Positions 8,090 to 18,183 of a DNA stretch of 64,000 nt are shown here, piece by piece. The notes beneath the pieces were generated by a model that saw only the letters and a list, made by a program, of their open reading frames with translations, searched no databases and was not told the origin of the DNA. The translations under genes were made by a program, and so were the position numbers. Within the stretch, counting starts at the first letter, position 1; each line of letters starts with the position of its first letter. The DNA is from Methylomonas sp. (lineage in GTDB: Bacteria > Pseudomonadota > Gammaproteobacteria > Methylococcales > Methylomonadaceae), in contig JALSJK010000072.1 in NCBI GenBank assembly GCA_026989395.1, forward strand, positions 1 to 64,000, given 5' to 3'.

Positions 8090-8797
8090 TTAAATTTTTC
8101 TGCCCAACCATAACCCAAACCAGATAACTGAGGCACAAATAATGGTATTACTCAGAAACACGCTCAGCAACACCGGAGTGTGGAGCCTTAAGGAATGCCC
8201 ATCTTCCAGCAAATAAAGTATTAAATATAATCCAGACAAGGTGATAAAAATCCCAGTCAAGAGGATAATGCCGGCAACCCGGTGTTCTAGCACTACATCT
8301 ACCTTATTGAACAAAATTGCCATCACCAAGCCAATGATGAAAGAACCAATGGCGTTCACCGTCATTAAGCCATAAGGAATAACCCACCCCATCCAACGAA
8401 TGGTACCACTGGAAAACAGAAACAAAATCCGACCACATTGCAACCCTATCCAGACGGCAATCAAACAAGCACTAACACTCACCAGAATATTTAATAAAGC
8501 TTTCTGGAAATTACCTTGCTCCAGTAAAAACAAAGTTTCCAGGGAAAATGTTGAAAAAGTCGTAAATGATCCAAACAACCCAACCAGAACGGCGGCTCTA
8601 TATTCCTGAGAAATAGCAACTCGCTGTAAAATCAACGCTTCAGTCATCAGGCCGATTAATAATGAGCCCATCACATTAACAGCTAATGTGCCATAGGGAA
8701 ATCCCCGCCCTAACCATTGATAAACACCGGTTGAAACAAAAAAACGCAGTACTGCGCCAAATGCACCACCCAATGCAATTGCAAATACCTGGTTCAT
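8090..8797 (-). CDS. crcB: Fused two-domain CrcB/Fluc fluoride channel
   Basis: CrcB/Fluc proteins are small four-helix membrane proteins (about 125 residues) that pair head-to-tail to export fluoride. This gene encodes 235 residues. Residues 1-127 form a normal domain: GGAFGAVLRF, PYGTLAVNVMGSLLIG and the core motif GSFTTFSTFSLE. Residues about 128-235 repeat the fold (IPYGLMTVNAIGSFIIG, then LLTGIFITLSGLYLIL) but have lost the TTFSTF residues. The fourth helix of the first half aligns with the first helix of the second (CGRILFLFSSG), so the chain has about seven helices and the second half should insert upside down. Orn lies 9 bp upstream. No fluoride riboswitch was seen. Confidence 0.85.
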   Translation of the reverse strand: MNQVFAIALGGAFGAVLRFFVSTGVYQWLGRGFPYGTLAVNVMGSLLIGLMTEALILQRVAISQEYRAAVLVGLFGSFTTFSTFSLETLFLLEQGNFQKALLNILVSVSACLIAVWIGLQCGRILFLFSSGTIRWMGWVIPYGLMTVNAIGSFIIGLVMAILFNKVDVVLEHRVAGIILLTGIFITLSGLYLILYLLEDGHSLRLHTPVLLSVFLSNTIICASVIWFGLWLGRKI

Positions 8798-8806
8798 AAT
8801 TTTGTA

Positions 8807-9352
8807 TTAATACTTGATGAAATGTTCCCGATAATATTTAAGTTCATCAATGGATTCAATGACATCATCCAAAGCCTGATGGCTGGCCCGTTTGTGGAAG
8901 CCTTTTTGAATCTCTGGCGCCCAACGTGCCGCTAATTCCTTTAATGTTGAAACATCCAAATTCCGATAATGAAAAAAAGCTTCCAGTTTTGGCATATAGC
9001 GATATAAAAACCGCCGATCCTGGCAAATACTGTTGCCACACATGGGGGATTTTCCTTCTGGAACCCATTTTTGTAAAAAATCCAGGGTTTGCTGTTCCGC
9101 TTCGGCATCATCAACTGTAGTTTTCTTGACCCTGTCAATCAATCCTGATTGCCCATGATGTTTTTGATTCCAATTATCCATCGCCGCCATCACAGAATCT
9201 TCCTGGTGAACGGCCAAAACTGGACCTTCCGCCAAAATATGCAAATCCTTGTCCGTCACTACCGTTGCAATCTCAATAATAAAATCATTATCAGGGTCCA
9301 AACCGGTCATTTCCAAATCAATCCAAATCAGATTACGTGAATCCAGCGTCAT
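8807..9352 (-). CDS. orn: Oligoribonuclease
   Basis: A 181-residue DEDDh 3'-5' exonuclease that degrades oligoribonucleotides of 2-5 nt, including the pGpG made from cyclic-di-GMP. Motifs: WIDLEMTGL (Exo I, Asp and Glu), NSICQDRRF (Exo II) and [10 protein letters not shown] (Exo III, with His and Asp). The length is standard. It is the first gene of the orn-crcB-serS minus-strand group and lies back to back with the Ste24-type protease gene. The link to c-di-GMP turnover is notable, since the window encodes a diguanylate cyclase. Confidence 0.95.
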   Translation of the reverse strand: MTLDSRNLIWIDLEMTGLDPDNDFIIEIATVVTDKDLHILAEGPVLAVHQEDSVMAAMDNWNQKHHGQSGLIDRVKKTTVDDAEAEQQTLDFLQKWVPEGKSPMCGNSICQDRRFLYRYMPKLEAFFHYRNLDVSTLKELAARWAPEIQKGFHKRASHQALDDVIESIDELKYYREHFIKY

Positions 9353-9447
9353 TTATTTATTCCATTTTATTAATAAGGTTGCGGTAAATTGTAGCATTGG
9401 CTAATCTGTACGCCTAATTATCGCAATATCATTATTAATAGGCACCA

Positions 9448-10698
9448 ATGAATACTTTTACAATTATATTTTTAGCTGCGCTAACCATTTCTTATGCCAT
9501 TCAATTCTGGCTATCCAGAAGACAGATTGAATATGTCACGACACATCGCAACCAGGTTCCTGATGCCTTTAAAGATAAAGTGCCACTGGAAGCACATCAG
9601 AAAGCAGCAGACTACACTATCGAAAAGGAAAAACTCAGTAATATCGACAGCCTGATCAGCTTGGTTTTTTTGCTGTTACTGACTCTGGGCGGCGGTATCG
9701 ATATAATCTTTAACTACTGGAATTCCCAATCACTTTCTCCACTGCTGACAGGATTAGGCGCAGTAGCAACATTAATGCTCCTGATGACTTTGGTTGATAT
9801 CCCTACCAGCTATTATCAAACTTTTGTTATCGAAGAAAAATACGGTTTTAATAAAAACACCCCTGCCCAGTTTTTTAAAGATTTGGCGATACAGCTAGTC
9901 TTGATGTTTGCTATTGGTTTACCGCTTCTGGCACTTATTCTGTGGGTGATGGACAGTATTGGAACGCTCTGGTGGCTGTGGGCATGGGCCATTTTGATGG
10001 GCTTTTCATTATTATTGAGCTGGCTTTACCCAACGCTGATCGCGCCATTATTTAATAAATTTACACCTTTACAAGATGGTCCATTGAAAGAAAGGATACA
10101 AAAATTACTGGAACGTTGTGGCTTCCACAGCAAAGGCATTTTTGTCATGGACGGCTCACGCAGATCCGGCCATGGCAATGCCTATTTTACTGGACTGGGA
10201 AATAACAAACGTATCGTGTTTTTTGACACACTGGTTGATTCGCTGGCTGATGAAGAGCTGGAAGCCGTACTAGCCCATGAATTAGGGCATTTTAAACGCA
10301 AACATGTTATTAAAATGCTGATTGCTTCGGCGATTATGAGCTTGATCAGCTTTGCAATATTAGGCTGGCTTATTGATAAAGAATGGTTTTATCATGGGCT
10401 TGGCGTATCTGAACCTTCAAATGCAGCTGCTTTGGTTTTATTTATGCTGGTTTCACCCGCCTTTACATCATTCATGCAACCCATCAGCGCCTATTTTCAG
10501 CGAAAATTTGAATTTGAAGCCGATGATTTTGCAACCGAAAATGCCGATGGCACAAAGATGATCAGCGGCTTGGTCAAACTTTATGAGGAAAACGCGAATA
10601 CACTAACCCCCGATCCAGTATATTCTGCCTTTCACTACAGCCACCCCCCTGCCGCCATTCGTATCGCACATATTGAAGAGAAAATGCAATCGGCATAA
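9448..10698 (+). CDS. M48 (Ste24/CAAX-type) membrane metalloprotease
   Basis: A 416-residue polytopic membrane protease. The zinc motif HELGHFKRKH (HExxH) lies near residue 276, and a downstream Glu in FEFEADDFA completes the site. An N-terminal Ste24-specific part carries several helices before the catalytic domain, which separates it from the shorter HtpX. The bacterial role is probably membrane-protein quality control. Its stop overlaps the start of rsgA by one base (TAATG), so the two are translated together. Confidence 0.88.
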   Translation: MNTFTIIFLAALTISYAIQFWLSRRQIEYVTTHRNQVPDAFKDKVPLEAHQKAADYTIEKEKLSNIDSLISLVFLLLLTLGGGIDIIFNYWNSQSLSPLLTGLGAVATLMLLMTLVDIPTSYYQTFVIEEKYGFNKNTPAQFFKDLAIQLVLMFAIGLPLLALILWVMDSIGTLWWLWAWAILMGFSLLLSWLYPTLIAPLFNKFTPLQDGPLKERIQKLLERCGFHSKGIFVMDGSRRSGHGNAYFTGLGNNKRIVFFDTLVDSLADEELEAVLAHELGHFKRKHVIKMLIASAIMSLISFAILGWLIDKEWFYHGLGVSEPSNAAALVLFMLVSPAFTSFMQPISAYFQRKFEFEADDFATENADGTKMISGLVKLYEENANTLTPDPVYSAFHYSHPPAAIRIAHIEEKMQSA

Positions 10699-11591
10699 TG
10701 ACAAAACTACAACAAGGACTGGTCATTTCTCATTTAGGCAAAGGACTTGCCGTTGAATCCGAAAATAAAACCATTCTCTGCCAAACCCGGCGGCAGCTGG
10801 AAAAAATTGCCGTCGGTGACCAGGTATTATTCACGCCAGTAGGAGATAACCAGGGAAGAATAGAAAAAATATTACCGCGACGGACAATACTGGCGCGGCC
10901 TGACCGAAACGGCAAAATACGTCCGGTAGCTGCTAATATTGACAAGGTATTCGTGGTTTTTGCGGTTGAGCCGCCTTGCGATTTTTTGTTGATTGATCAA
11001 TATTTAGCCATTTGTGAAAATAAAACCATTGATGCCGAACTAATTTTCAACAAAATTGATTTGCCAAGACATGTCAAAATAGAAGAAGAACTGTTAATTT
11101 ATCAGTCGCTTTCTTATCCAATTCATAGAGTCTGCGCCAAAACTGGCGAGGGTATTCCTGAATTACAACAAGCTTTAAACCATCACACCAGTATTTTGAC
11201 GGGCCAGTCCGGGGTTGGAAAATCGTCTCTCACCAATGCACTGATTCCTGACAAGCAATTAAAAATCAATAGCATCTCCGAAACCACCAAACACGGGCGC
11301 CATACCACCACTGCCGCCACGCTTTACCATCTACCTGATGGCGGTAATTTAATTGATAGCCCCGGGGTTGCCATTTTCGGTCTCGCTGAACTCAATGAAG
11401 CGCAACTTGCTTTTGGTTTTAGGGAGTTTCAAGCTTTCCTTGGCCAATGCCGTTTCCATAATTGCCGACATATTCAAGATAAAGGTTGCGCTGTCCGTGA
11501 AGCTGCTGAAAAAGGAGCAATTTCAACCAAGCGCTATCAACGTTTTCTAAAGCTCTTGCAAAAAATGCCGCCACCAAATCAAACGAAGTAA
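10698..11591 (+). CDS. rsgA: Ribosome small-subunit-dependent GTPase A
   Basis: A 297-residue circularly permuted GTPase that assists late 30S subunit maturation. The order of GTPase motifs is G4 (NKID, about residues 116-119), G1 (GQSGVGKSSL), then G3 (DSPG). The N-terminal OB domain covers about residues 1-70, and the C-terminal zinc knuckle is CRFHNCRHIQDKGCAV. The chain is shorter than the E. coli protein, which has a longer N-terminal tail, but all domains are present. It is coupled by a 1-bp overlap to the upstream protease gene. Confidence 0.95.
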   Translation: MTKLQQGLVISHLGKGLAVESENKTILCQTRRQLEKIAVGDQVLFTPVGDNQGRIEKILPRRTILARPDRNGKIRPVAANIDKVFVVFAVEPPCDFLLIDQYLAICENKTIDAELIFNKIDLPRHVKIEEELLIYQSLSYPIHRVCAKTGEGIPELQQALNHHTSILTGQSGVGKSSLTNALIPDKQLKINSISETTKHGRHTTTAATLYHLPDGGNLIDSPGVAIFGLAELNEAQLAFGFREFQAFLGQCRFHNCRHIQDKGCAVREAAEKGAISTKRYQRFLKLLQKMPPPNQTK

Positions 11592-11770
11592 TTTGCCATA
11601 ATCAAACAGCCTAAATGCAATATGCCATAAAACAAACTCTTCGATAGCGGACGTTATTTTTTTGATAGACTAAAAATTTAGCATTTGTTATGATTGAGGG
11701 ATTTGTAAGGTAATCTAAATCCTTATACTATCTTTCACATTAACAACAATCTTGTTCCCGGAGAAACTCT

Positions 11771-12784
11771 ATGTCAATTAAAGTTGCTATCAATGGCTAT
11801 GGACGAATTGGACGCAACGTATTGCGTGCACTTTACGAAGCTGGCCGTACTGATGAAATACAAATTGTCGCTATCAATGACCTTGGTGACAGCACAACTA
11901 ACGCCCATCTCACCCAATATGATTCTGCTCATGGCAAATTTCCGGGCGAAGTCAAGGCAGAAGGCGATTATCTGATTGTTAATGGCGACAAAATCAGAGT
12001 ATTTGCAGAAAGAGATCCTTCAAAACTTCCTTGGGGTGAATTAGGTATCGATGTTGTTCATGAATGCACCGGTTTTTTTGCCAGCAAAGAAAAAGCATCC
12101 GCACACCTGGATGCTGGCGCAAAAAAAGTCATTATTTCCGCACCTGGCGGAAAAGACGTTGACGCTACCATCGTTTACGGCGTTAATCACGACACCTTAA
12201 AAAGTACCGACACAGTTATTTCCAACGCATCCTGCACAACTAACTGCCTGGCACCACTGGTTAAACCATTACACGATGCATTAGGTGTCGAACATGGCCT
12301 GATGACAACCATCCACTCTTACACCAATGATCAGGTGTTAACCGATGTTTATCATCCTGATCTGCGTCGCGCCCGCTCCGCCACACAATCCATGATACCA
12401 ACCAAAACCGGTGCAGCCGCTGCAGTTGGTTTAGTGCTACCAGAACTGGCGGGAAAACTGGACGGTTTTGCAATGCGAGTTCCTACTATCAATGTTTCTG
12501 TTGTTGACTTAACTTTTGAAGCAAAAAGAGACACCACCAAGGAAGAGGTTGATGAAATACTGATCGCCGCCTCCAAAGGCCCATTAAAAGGCATCCTGGA
12601 GATCAATGACAAACCATTGGTCTCTATTGATTTTAACCATAATCCAGCATCTTCCATCTATGAATTATTACTAACCAAAGTACTGGATGGTAATTTCGTT
12701 AAAGTACTCTCTTGGTATGATAACGAATGGGGATTTTCTAATCGTATGCTGGACACAACTATCGCTTTGATGAATGCAAAATAA
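11771..12784 (+). CDS. gap: Glyceraldehyde-3-phosphate dehydrogenase, type I
   Basis: A 337-residue phosphorylating GAPDH. The N-terminal Rossmann fold is [18 protein letters not shown], with INDLGD at the NAD site. The catalytic Cys lies in [13 protein letters not shown] and the partner His in TIHSYTNDQ. An RBS (GGAGA) precedes the ATG by 8 bp. The gene overlaps pyk by 11 bp, giving a lower-glycolysis pair. In type I methanotrophs such genes serve the carbon flow after ribulose monophosphate assimilation. Confidence 0.96.
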   Translation: MSIKVAINGYGRIGRNVLRALYEAGRTDEIQIVAINDLGDSTTNAHLTQYDSAHGKFPGEVKAEGDYLIVNGDKIRVFAERDPSKLPWGELGIDVVHECTGFFASKEKASAHLDAGAKKVIISAPGGKDVDATIVYGVNHDTLKSTDTVISNASCTTNCLAPLVKPLHDALGVEHGLMTTIHSYTNDQVLTDVYHPDLRRARSATQSMIPTKTGAAAAVGLVLPELAGKLDGFAMRVPTINVSVVDLTFEAKRDTTKEEVDEILIAASKGPLKGILEINDKPLVSIDFNHNPASSIYELLLTKVLDGNFVKVLSWYDNEWGFSNRMLDTTIALMNAK

Positions 12785-14276
12785 AAGCTCAATAATTACA
12801 CCTGTCGACCCTTCTGAAGGATCAAAGGTATTAAAAAGAACCAAAATTTTAGCAACACTTGGCCCTGCCACGGATAAACCAGGAGTGCTGGAAAAATTAT
12901 TTCACGCCGGCATTGATGTTGTTCGCTTAAACTTCTCTCACGGCTCTGCTCAAGATCATATTGATCGCGCTAACAGCGTTAGAGAGTTAATTAAGAAAAC
13001 AGGTCGCCGGGTTGGTATCTTAGCCGATCTTCAAGGACCAAAAATACGTATTGCGCGCTTCAAGGAAGGCAAGGTTCGACTTGAAAAGGGCCAAAACTTT
13101 GCTTTGGATATCAACCTCTCTGAAGAGGCTGGCGATAATACCCAAGTGGGCATTACATACAAGCCACTTCCCAAAGAAGTTAAGCCAGGCAGCAAATTGT
13201 TACTGGATGATGGCCGCGTTGTTCTGGAAGTTGTCGAAACAGATGGTAAACGCATCAACTGCATTGTTATAGTAGGAGGCGACTTATCCAACAACAAAGG
13301 CATTAATCTGGCTGGCGGTGGATTATCCGCACCCGCTTTGACTGATAAAGACAAGCAGGATATTAAAACTATTGCCAAAATTGATGCCGATTTCGTAGCT
13401 GTATCCTTCCCTCGCAATGCCGGAGATCTAAATCTAGCTAGAAGCCTATTAGAAGGAGAAGGCTGCTATGCCGGAATTGTTTCCAAAGTTGAAAGAGCTG
13501 AAGCTATTGCGACCCAAGAAGCTATGGATGAAATTATTCTCGCTTCTGATGTTGTGATGGTTGCCCGTGGAGATCTTGGGGTTGAGATTGGTGATGCTAA
13601 TTTACCGGCAGTACAAAAACAACTTATCCAACGATCCAGGGAATTAAATCGCGCCGTTATTACTGCCACGCAAATGATGGAATCCATGATTGAAAATCCG
13701 ATTCCAACACGCGCCGAAGTATTTGACGTTGCGAACGCAGTTCATGATGGCACTGATGCAGTGATGCTTTCCGCTGAAACAGCTGCAGGAAATTACCCTG
13801 TCGAAACTGTCGAAGCCATGGTTCGAATTTGCGTGGAGACTGAAAAACAACGAAGTGTCCGACAATCGGATCACCGCGTCAACGTCAAATTTAAACGCGT
13901 TGACGAGGCCATTGCTATGGCCTCCATGTATATGGCAAACCATTCAGAAATCAACGGAATTGCTGCCTGGACTGAATCCGGCACTACCCCCTTATTGATG
14001 TCAAGAATCAGCTCTGGCATTCCAATTTTTGCCTTTAGCAGCCAGGACAAGACCCTTGGAAAAACAACCATATATCGCGGCGTTTTTCCTTTCTACTTCT
14101 CCCATGACTCAAATGATCACGCTGAAGTCAACCGTGAAATCCTGAATAAACTAAAAGAGCGCGGCTTTGCCAAACAAGGAGATCGTTTTATTATTACCAA
14201 AGGTGATTTGACAGGACAACAAGGCGGCACCAACGCATTGAAAGTCGTCACATTGGGTGAAGGCTTAACACCCTAA
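12774..14276 (+). CDS. pyk: Pyruvate kinase
   Basis: A 500-residue pyruvate kinase that converts PEP and ADP to pyruvate and ATP. Motifs: [11 protein letters not shown] at the start of the barrel, VRLNFSHG, the active-site segment [11 protein letters not shown], and ATQMMESMI. The regulatory C-terminal domain follows from about residue 360. The start overlaps the gap 3' end by 11 bp (ATGCAAAAT), which suggests translational coupling. It is the only ATG upstream of the conserved core, and the first 20 or so residues form an extension not shared by shorter family members. Confidence 0.95.
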   Translation: MQNKSSIITPVDPSEGSKVLKRTKILATLGPATDKPGVLEKLFHAGIDVVRLNFSHGSAQDHIDRANSVRELIKKTGRRVGILADLQGPKIRIARFKEGKVRLEKGQNFALDINLSEEAGDNTQVGITYKPLPKEVKPGSKLLLDDGRVVLEVVETDGKRINCIVIVGGDLSNNKGINLAGGGLSAPALTDKDKQDIKTIAKIDADFVAVSFPRNAGDLNLARSLLEGEGCYAGIVSKVERAEAIATQEAMDEIILASDVVMVARGDLGVEIGDANLPAVQKQLIQRSRELNRAVITATQMMESMIENPIPTRAEVFDVANAVHDGTDAVMLSAETAAGNYPVETVEAMVRICVETEKQRSVRQSDHRVNVKFKRVDEAIAMASMYMANHSEINGIAAWTESGTTPLLMSRISSGIPIFAFSSQDKTLGKTTIYRGVFPFYFSHDSNDHAEVNREILNKLKERGFAKQGDRFIITKGDLTGQQGGTNALKVVTLGEGLTP

Positions 14277-14291
14277 CTTCCCCCGCTAAAA

Positions 14292-14329
14292 CAAGAAAGG
14301 AGAAAATCAAATATTTTTCTCCTTTCTTG
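14292..14329. terminator. Bidirectional terminator between pyk and uvrD
   Basis: A perfect 13-bp stem (CAAGAAAGGAGAA at 14292-14304 with its complement at 14317-14329) encloses an A/T-rich 12-base loop. T-rich sequence follows on the plus side (CTCTTTT). It lies between the convergent pyk and uvrD genes and probably stops both. Confidence 0.8.
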
Positions 14330-14337
14330 CTCTTTTA

Positions 14338-16503
14338 CTACAATACCTCAAGTTTTGCATAAGCCAGCATTAACCACTTAATACCGGCATCCCTGAAATT
14401 AATTTGCACCCGCTCTTGAGCACCCTCACCCTCCACTTGTAATACCACCCCTTCACCAAATTTAGCATGGCCAACATGTTGCCCCAGTTTAAAGGTATTG
14501 TTTTGTTGAATTTGTCCAGATATTGAAGCTCCAGCTGTCACCGGCCGACTCACTTGAGCACGCACTCTGACTTCCTGCATAGTTTCAGCCGGGATCTCTC
14601 TAAGAAACCGGGATGGCCTGGCAATTGTCTCCCTGCCATACAATCGTCTTGATTCAGCATAAGTCAAATACAGGTCTGACATTGCCCGCGTCATACCTAC
14701 ATAACAAAGCCGACGCTCCTCTTCTAGACGCCCCGGATCATCAACAGACTGCTGAGATGGAAACAAGCCATCTTCAAGCCCCACTAAAAATACCAATGGA
14801 AATTCCAAGCCTTTAGCAGAATGCAAGGTCATTAACTGCACACAATCATCAGAATCGTTTCCCTGCATTTCACCCGCCTCCAAAGCTGCATAGCTCAAAA
14901 ACATTTCCAGCTCACCCAGATTTTCATCGTTATCCTGATCATAATCAAATGAGCGGGCCGCGTTAACCAATTCCTCAAGGTTTTCCACCCTGGCCTCGCC
15001 TTTTTCGCCTTTCTCCTTTTTATAGGTTTCGATCAACCCGGTTTTTTCGATGACTGACTTTACCTTTTCGTATAATTCCAGATCCTGGCTTGATTCAGCC
15101 AAATCATTAATCAATTTAACAAATCCTTGCAGCGCATTTGAAGCACGAGCAGTAAAGGCTGATTCCGACAATAAATCCAAAGCAGCTTGCCATAGCGATT
15201 TATTGGTATGCTGAGCTTTTAGACGTATATCATCCATAGTCTTGGCACCAATACCACGTGTTGGCATATTAATGACGCGCTCAAATGCCGCATCGTCAAG
15301 ACGATTTGAAATCAGTCGCAAATAAGCCAAGGCATTTTTGATTTCTGCACGTTCAAAAAATCGCAACCCTCCATATACTCGATAAGGCATCCCGGTAGAC
15401 ATCAATTTTTCTTCGAATTGCCGTGACTGGGCATTTGAGCGGTATAATATGGCAACATCACTACGTAAACCACCCTCATTTACCCATTTTCTGATTCTTT
15501 CTATCACAAAATAAGCTTCATCCTGCTCATTGAAGGCAGCATATAAAGAAATGGGTTCGCCGTCTCCTGAAGCTGTCCATAACTCCTTCCCCATACGCCC
15601 CTGGTTATTGTCAATAAGACTGTTGGCAGCTTTTAAGATGTTTCCAGTAGACCGATAGTTTTGCTCTAACCTGATCACCTGATGGTCTGGATAATGACTC
15701 TGAAAGCTAAACAGATTTTCAATTTTTGCACCACGCCAACCATAAATGGATTGATCATCATCACCAACCACGAACAGGTTCTGCTGATTTTGCGTCAACA
15801 ATCGCAACCAGGCATATTGAATCGTATTAGTATCTTGAAATTCATCAACATGAACCTGCTTAAAACGTTTTTGGTAGAAATTCAGTAAATCCGGATTGTC
15901 GCGCAACAACTCATGCGCTTTGAGCAACAATTCCGCAAAGTCAACTAACCCTGACCGCTGACAAATTTCCTCGTAAGCTCGATAAACCAATAACATCTGG
16001 CGCTGGAACAAATCTCCAGTTTCAACCACACTGGCAGCCCTGATTCCCTCATCTTTTTGACCATTAATAAACCATTGAATCTGCCTGGGTGGCCATTTAC
16101 CATCATCAATATTCAGAGATTTAAGTAACCGCTTTATTAAACGATACTGGTCATCCGAATCAATAACCTGAAATGTTTCGGGTAAACCAGCTTCTTTACT
16201 ATGACGGCGCAATAAACGATGCGCCAGACCATGAAAGGTTCCAATCCACATAGCTCTGGCAGAAATATCCAACAAACTCTCAATCCGCAAACGCATTTCC
16301 GCAGCCGCCTTATTGGTAAACGTAACTGCTAAAATACTTTGTGGCGAAAGGCCTTCCACCTGGATTTGCCAGGCAATTCGATGCACTAAAACACGCGTTT
16401 TACCACTGCCAGCCCCTGCTAAAACGAGCATCGGTTGATTTGGAGCGGTAACAGCCTGACGCTGCATTTCATTTAAAGGATCGATTATTTCGGTGACATC
16501 CAT
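14338..16503 (-). CDS. uvrD: DNA helicase II (UvrD)
   Basis: A 721-residue superfamily 1A 3'-5' helicase acting in nucleotide excision and mismatch repair. Walker A is GAGSGKTR (about 29-36) and Walker B is VDEFQDTN; GDDDQSIYGWRGA and VMTLHSAKGLEFPLVFL-type motifs V-VI follow. The length matches E. coli UvrD (720) and the start MDV..I...LN..Q is conserved. A C-terminal Tudor-like region binds RNA polymerase in the family (here KLGQHVGHAKFGEGVVLQVEG). Confidence 0.96.
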   Translation of the reverse strand: MDVTEIIDPLNEMQRQAVTAPNQPMLVLAGAGSGKTRVLVHRIAWQIQVEGLSPQSILAVTFTNKAAAEMRLRIESLLDISARAMWIGTFHGLAHRLLRRHSKEAGLPETFQVIDSDDQYRLIKRLLKSLNIDDGKWPPRQIQWFINGQKDEGIRAASVVETGDLFQRQMLLVYRAYEEICQRSGLVDFAELLLKAHELLRDNPDLLNFYQKRFKQVHVDEFQDTNTIQYAWLRLLTQNQQNLFVVGDDDQSIYGWRGAKIENLFSFQSHYPDHQVIRLEQNYRSTGNILKAANSLIDNNQGRMGKELWTASGDGEPISLYAAFNEQDEAYFVIERIRKWVNEGGLRSDVAILYRSNAQSRQFEEKLMSTGMPYRVYGGLRFFERAEIKNALAYLRLISNRLDDAAFERVINMPTRGIGAKTMDDIRLKAQHTNKSLWQAALDLLSESAFTARASNALQGFVKLINDLAESSQDLELYEKVKSVIEKTGLIETYKKEKGEKGEARVENLEELVNAARSFDYDQDNDENLGELEMFLSYAALEAGEMQGNDSDDCVQLMTLHSAKGLEFPLVFLVGLEDGLFPSQQSVDDPGRLEEERRLCYVGMTRAMSDLYLTYAESRRLYGRETIARPSRFLREIPAETMQEVRVRAQVSRPVTAGASISGQIQQNNTFKLGQHVGHAKFGEGVVLQVEGEGAQERVQINFRDAGIKWLMLAYAKLEVL

Positions 16504-16646
16504 TTGAGACGTTATAATATAGAGTTGGTATAAGATGTTATGAATATTAGATTGCCTGATTAGTCTACCAATAAACTCGGATCGCTACAGAATTTTGAAC
16601 ACAACTTTGTTTTTCAATTTCTTCAAAACCATTCAGGAGAGACACA

Positions 16647-16868
16647 ATGAATTTTGATTTTAAACGCATGCTCAAATTTGAACACAATGTAGGGGAAAAA
16701 GAAAAAAAATACCGAACCATTGGGGGTTCAGTTGCTCTTCTCGTTTCTTTGCCCATAGCCAGTATTCCATTATTACTAATCGGCGTTATCCTGGTTGCCA
16801 CAGGTTATTCAGGCTGGTGCCCTGTCTATTCAGGAATGCATAAGAATACCATGGAAAAAACCAGTTAA
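16647..16868 (+). CDS. Small DUF2892-like membrane protein
   Basis: A 73-residue protein with one or two hydrophobic helices (about 25-55, IGGSVALLVSLPIASIPLLL and a further hydrophobic run) followed by TGYSGWCPVYSGMHKNT. The Gly-x-CP motif and the small size resemble DUF2892/YgaP-type inner-membrane proteins, which often accompany rhodaneses. Function is unknown. A good RBS (AGGAG) lies about 10 bp upstream of the ATG. Confidence 0.65.
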   Translation: MNFDFKRMLKFEHNVGEKEKKYRTIGGSVALLVSLPIASIPLLLIGVILVATGYSGWCPVYSGMHKNTMEKTS

Positions 16869-17043
16869 ATTTCTGCTCGCCCTTGGGGTGGACCTCCATG
16901 TGAACTTCCACCCCTTGATATTCAGATTTTTTCCTATACAAATACCCTGCAATTTTTTCCTTATCATCCAAACTGACTCCTGATATATAAAACTCCTCGT
17001 TTGGAGTGCAACAATTTTTGTGGAGACCGAGGAGGCTGTCCAA
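16786..17043 (-). CDS. Possible small hypothetical protein (weak)
   Basis: An 85-codon open frame whose N-terminal two thirds (EFYISGVSLDDKEKIAGYLY and on to EVHPKG) has a residue mix that looks protein-like. Its last 27 codons are antisense to the DUF2892 gene, which argues against a normal gene. It could be the 5' part of a decayed gene reading into unrelated DNA. No family was recognised. Confidence 0.25.
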   Translation of the reverse strand: MDSLLGLHKNCCTPNEEFYISGVSLDDKEKIAGYLYRKKSEYQGVEVHMEVHPKGEQKFNWFFPWYSYAFLNRQGTSLNNLWQPG

Positions 17044-17371
17044 TTAAGGAAGATTCTTCTTACGGCAATAGGAAATGACGCCTTTTACCGATCTTTTTTG
17101 TTGCGTAGCGCCACCCTGCGTCTCAAAAGATCAAAAAACGCATTCAATTTCCTACCTGCCTCGCTACACTCCCCTGAACCCGACAACCTTGTAAACGAAA
17201 AAATACTGCGCGCCAGCTTTTGGAAATGTACTTCGGAATTGAATCCGCTAATAATAAAACCACTATTTTGGCCGGAAACTTGACAGGAACTTAACTTTTA
17301 TAGAATATACATCTGGGTTATTTTAAAAGTTTCGACCCAATACTAATAATTTATTATAAAGGGGGAAGTCG
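16869..17371. other. 500-bp gap upstream of the PuuD-like gene
   Basis: Apart from the doubtful minus-strand frame at 16786-17043, this holds an imperfect palindrome at about 17069-17152: AGGAAAT on the left, ATTTCCT on the right, GATCTTTT/AAAAGATC inside. This looks like a dispersed intergenic repeat rather than coding sequence. A GGGGGAAG purine run just before 17372 serves as RBS for the next gene. Confidence 0.4.
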
Positions 17372-18070
17372 ATGGATATTGTTACAACTACTGCTGGCAT
17401 TGAAATGCTAATGCGCTGGGGACATTTTCTTGCAGGTATCACATGGATTGGATTGCTTTATTATTTCAATTTTGTTCAAGGTGAATATTTCAAAGAGGCC
17501 GATGCTTCTGCCAAAACTGCAGCCATCAAAGGCTTGGTACCAAAAGCACTTTGGTGGTTCCGCTGGGGGGCTGCAGCAACATTAATAACCGGGCTGGCCA
17601 TTTTTGGCCTGCGTGGCGGCGGCATGTCGATGGATATCTATGTCGGCGCATTACTTGGTGTTTTTATGTTCCTAAATGTTTGGTTAATAATCTGGCCAAA
17701 CCAGAAAGTTGTCATTGCTTCAGCCGAAGCAGTATCCGCTGGGGGAAAAGCATTGCCGGAGGCAGCGGATGCATTGGCGGCAGCAGGACTCGCCTCGCGA
17801 ACCAACACTTTGTTTTCTATTCCGATGCTATTTTTTATGGGCGCATCCTCCCATTATCCCCATAGCTTTAGTGCATTAGCCTTCATTGTGGCTGCCGTGA
17901 TCATTCTGGTTCTTGAGCTAAATGGCGCTTATCCCGCTGTCAAAAATATCAGTGTTTGCAAAAAATTACCGGCTTGCGGAAAAATGGGTCTCATGGCCAG
18001 CATTAAAGGTGTTATTCATTGTGGTCTCGGATTAACGGTTATCTTGTTTTTAATCCTTGATTATTTATAA
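17372..18070 (+). CDS. PuuD-like membrane protein (urate oxidase N-terminal domain)
   Basis: A 232-residue protein with several transmembrane helices. The start MLMRWGHFLAGITWIGLLYYFNFVQ and the WFRWGAAATLITGL segment match the Urate_ox_N domain (the membrane part of PuuD urate hydroxylase). The usual C-terminal cytochrome c domain is missing: there is no CxxCH. Stand-alone versions are common in bacteria, and their substrate is uncertain. The conserved His residues suggest heme binding. A quinone- or cytochrome-linked redox role is inference. Confidence 0.7.
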   Translation: MDIVTTTAGIEMLMRWGHFLAGITWIGLLYYFNFVQGEYFKEADASAKTAAIKGLVPKALWWFRWGAAATLITGLAIFGLRGGGMSMDIYVGALLGVFMFLNVWLIIWPNQKVVIASAEAVSAGGKALPEAADALAAAGLASRTNTLFSIPMLFFMGASSHYPHSFSALAFIVAAVIILVLELNGAYPAVKNISVCKKLPACGKMGLMASIKGVIHCGLGLTVILFLILDYL

Positions 18071-18100
18071 TTTTTTTATAAAAAGCAGCACATTTCATTG

Positions 18101-18127
18101 AGGACAAGAATTTCTCTTTCTTGTCCT
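18101..18127. terminator. Hairpin after the PuuD-like gene
   Basis: AGGACAAGAA (18101-18110) pairs perfectly with TTCTTGTCCT (18118-18127) around a 7-base loop, about 30 bp after the stop and before bcp. The T-tract is weak, so it could also be partial attenuation or an mRNA-stabilising stem. Confidence 0.6.
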
Positions 18128-18183
18128 TACTATGTTAGGGTAATGATCTATCCCATACACAATAAGTATTCAGGAGTTTATGT

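Noticed and set aside
9353-9447. Fluoride riboswitch for the orn-crcB transcript
   Set aside because: The leader between orn and the protease gene shows no fluoride-riboswitch pseudoknot pattern.
12261-12657. Long antisense open frames in gap and other housekeeping genes
   Set aside because: They are shadows of strongly conserved genes on the opposite strand, with no RBS or family likeness.
17020-17283. 87-codon plus-strand open frame before the PuuD-like gene
   Set aside because: It reads through an imperfect palindrome and its composition is unlike the neighbours; no family likeness.
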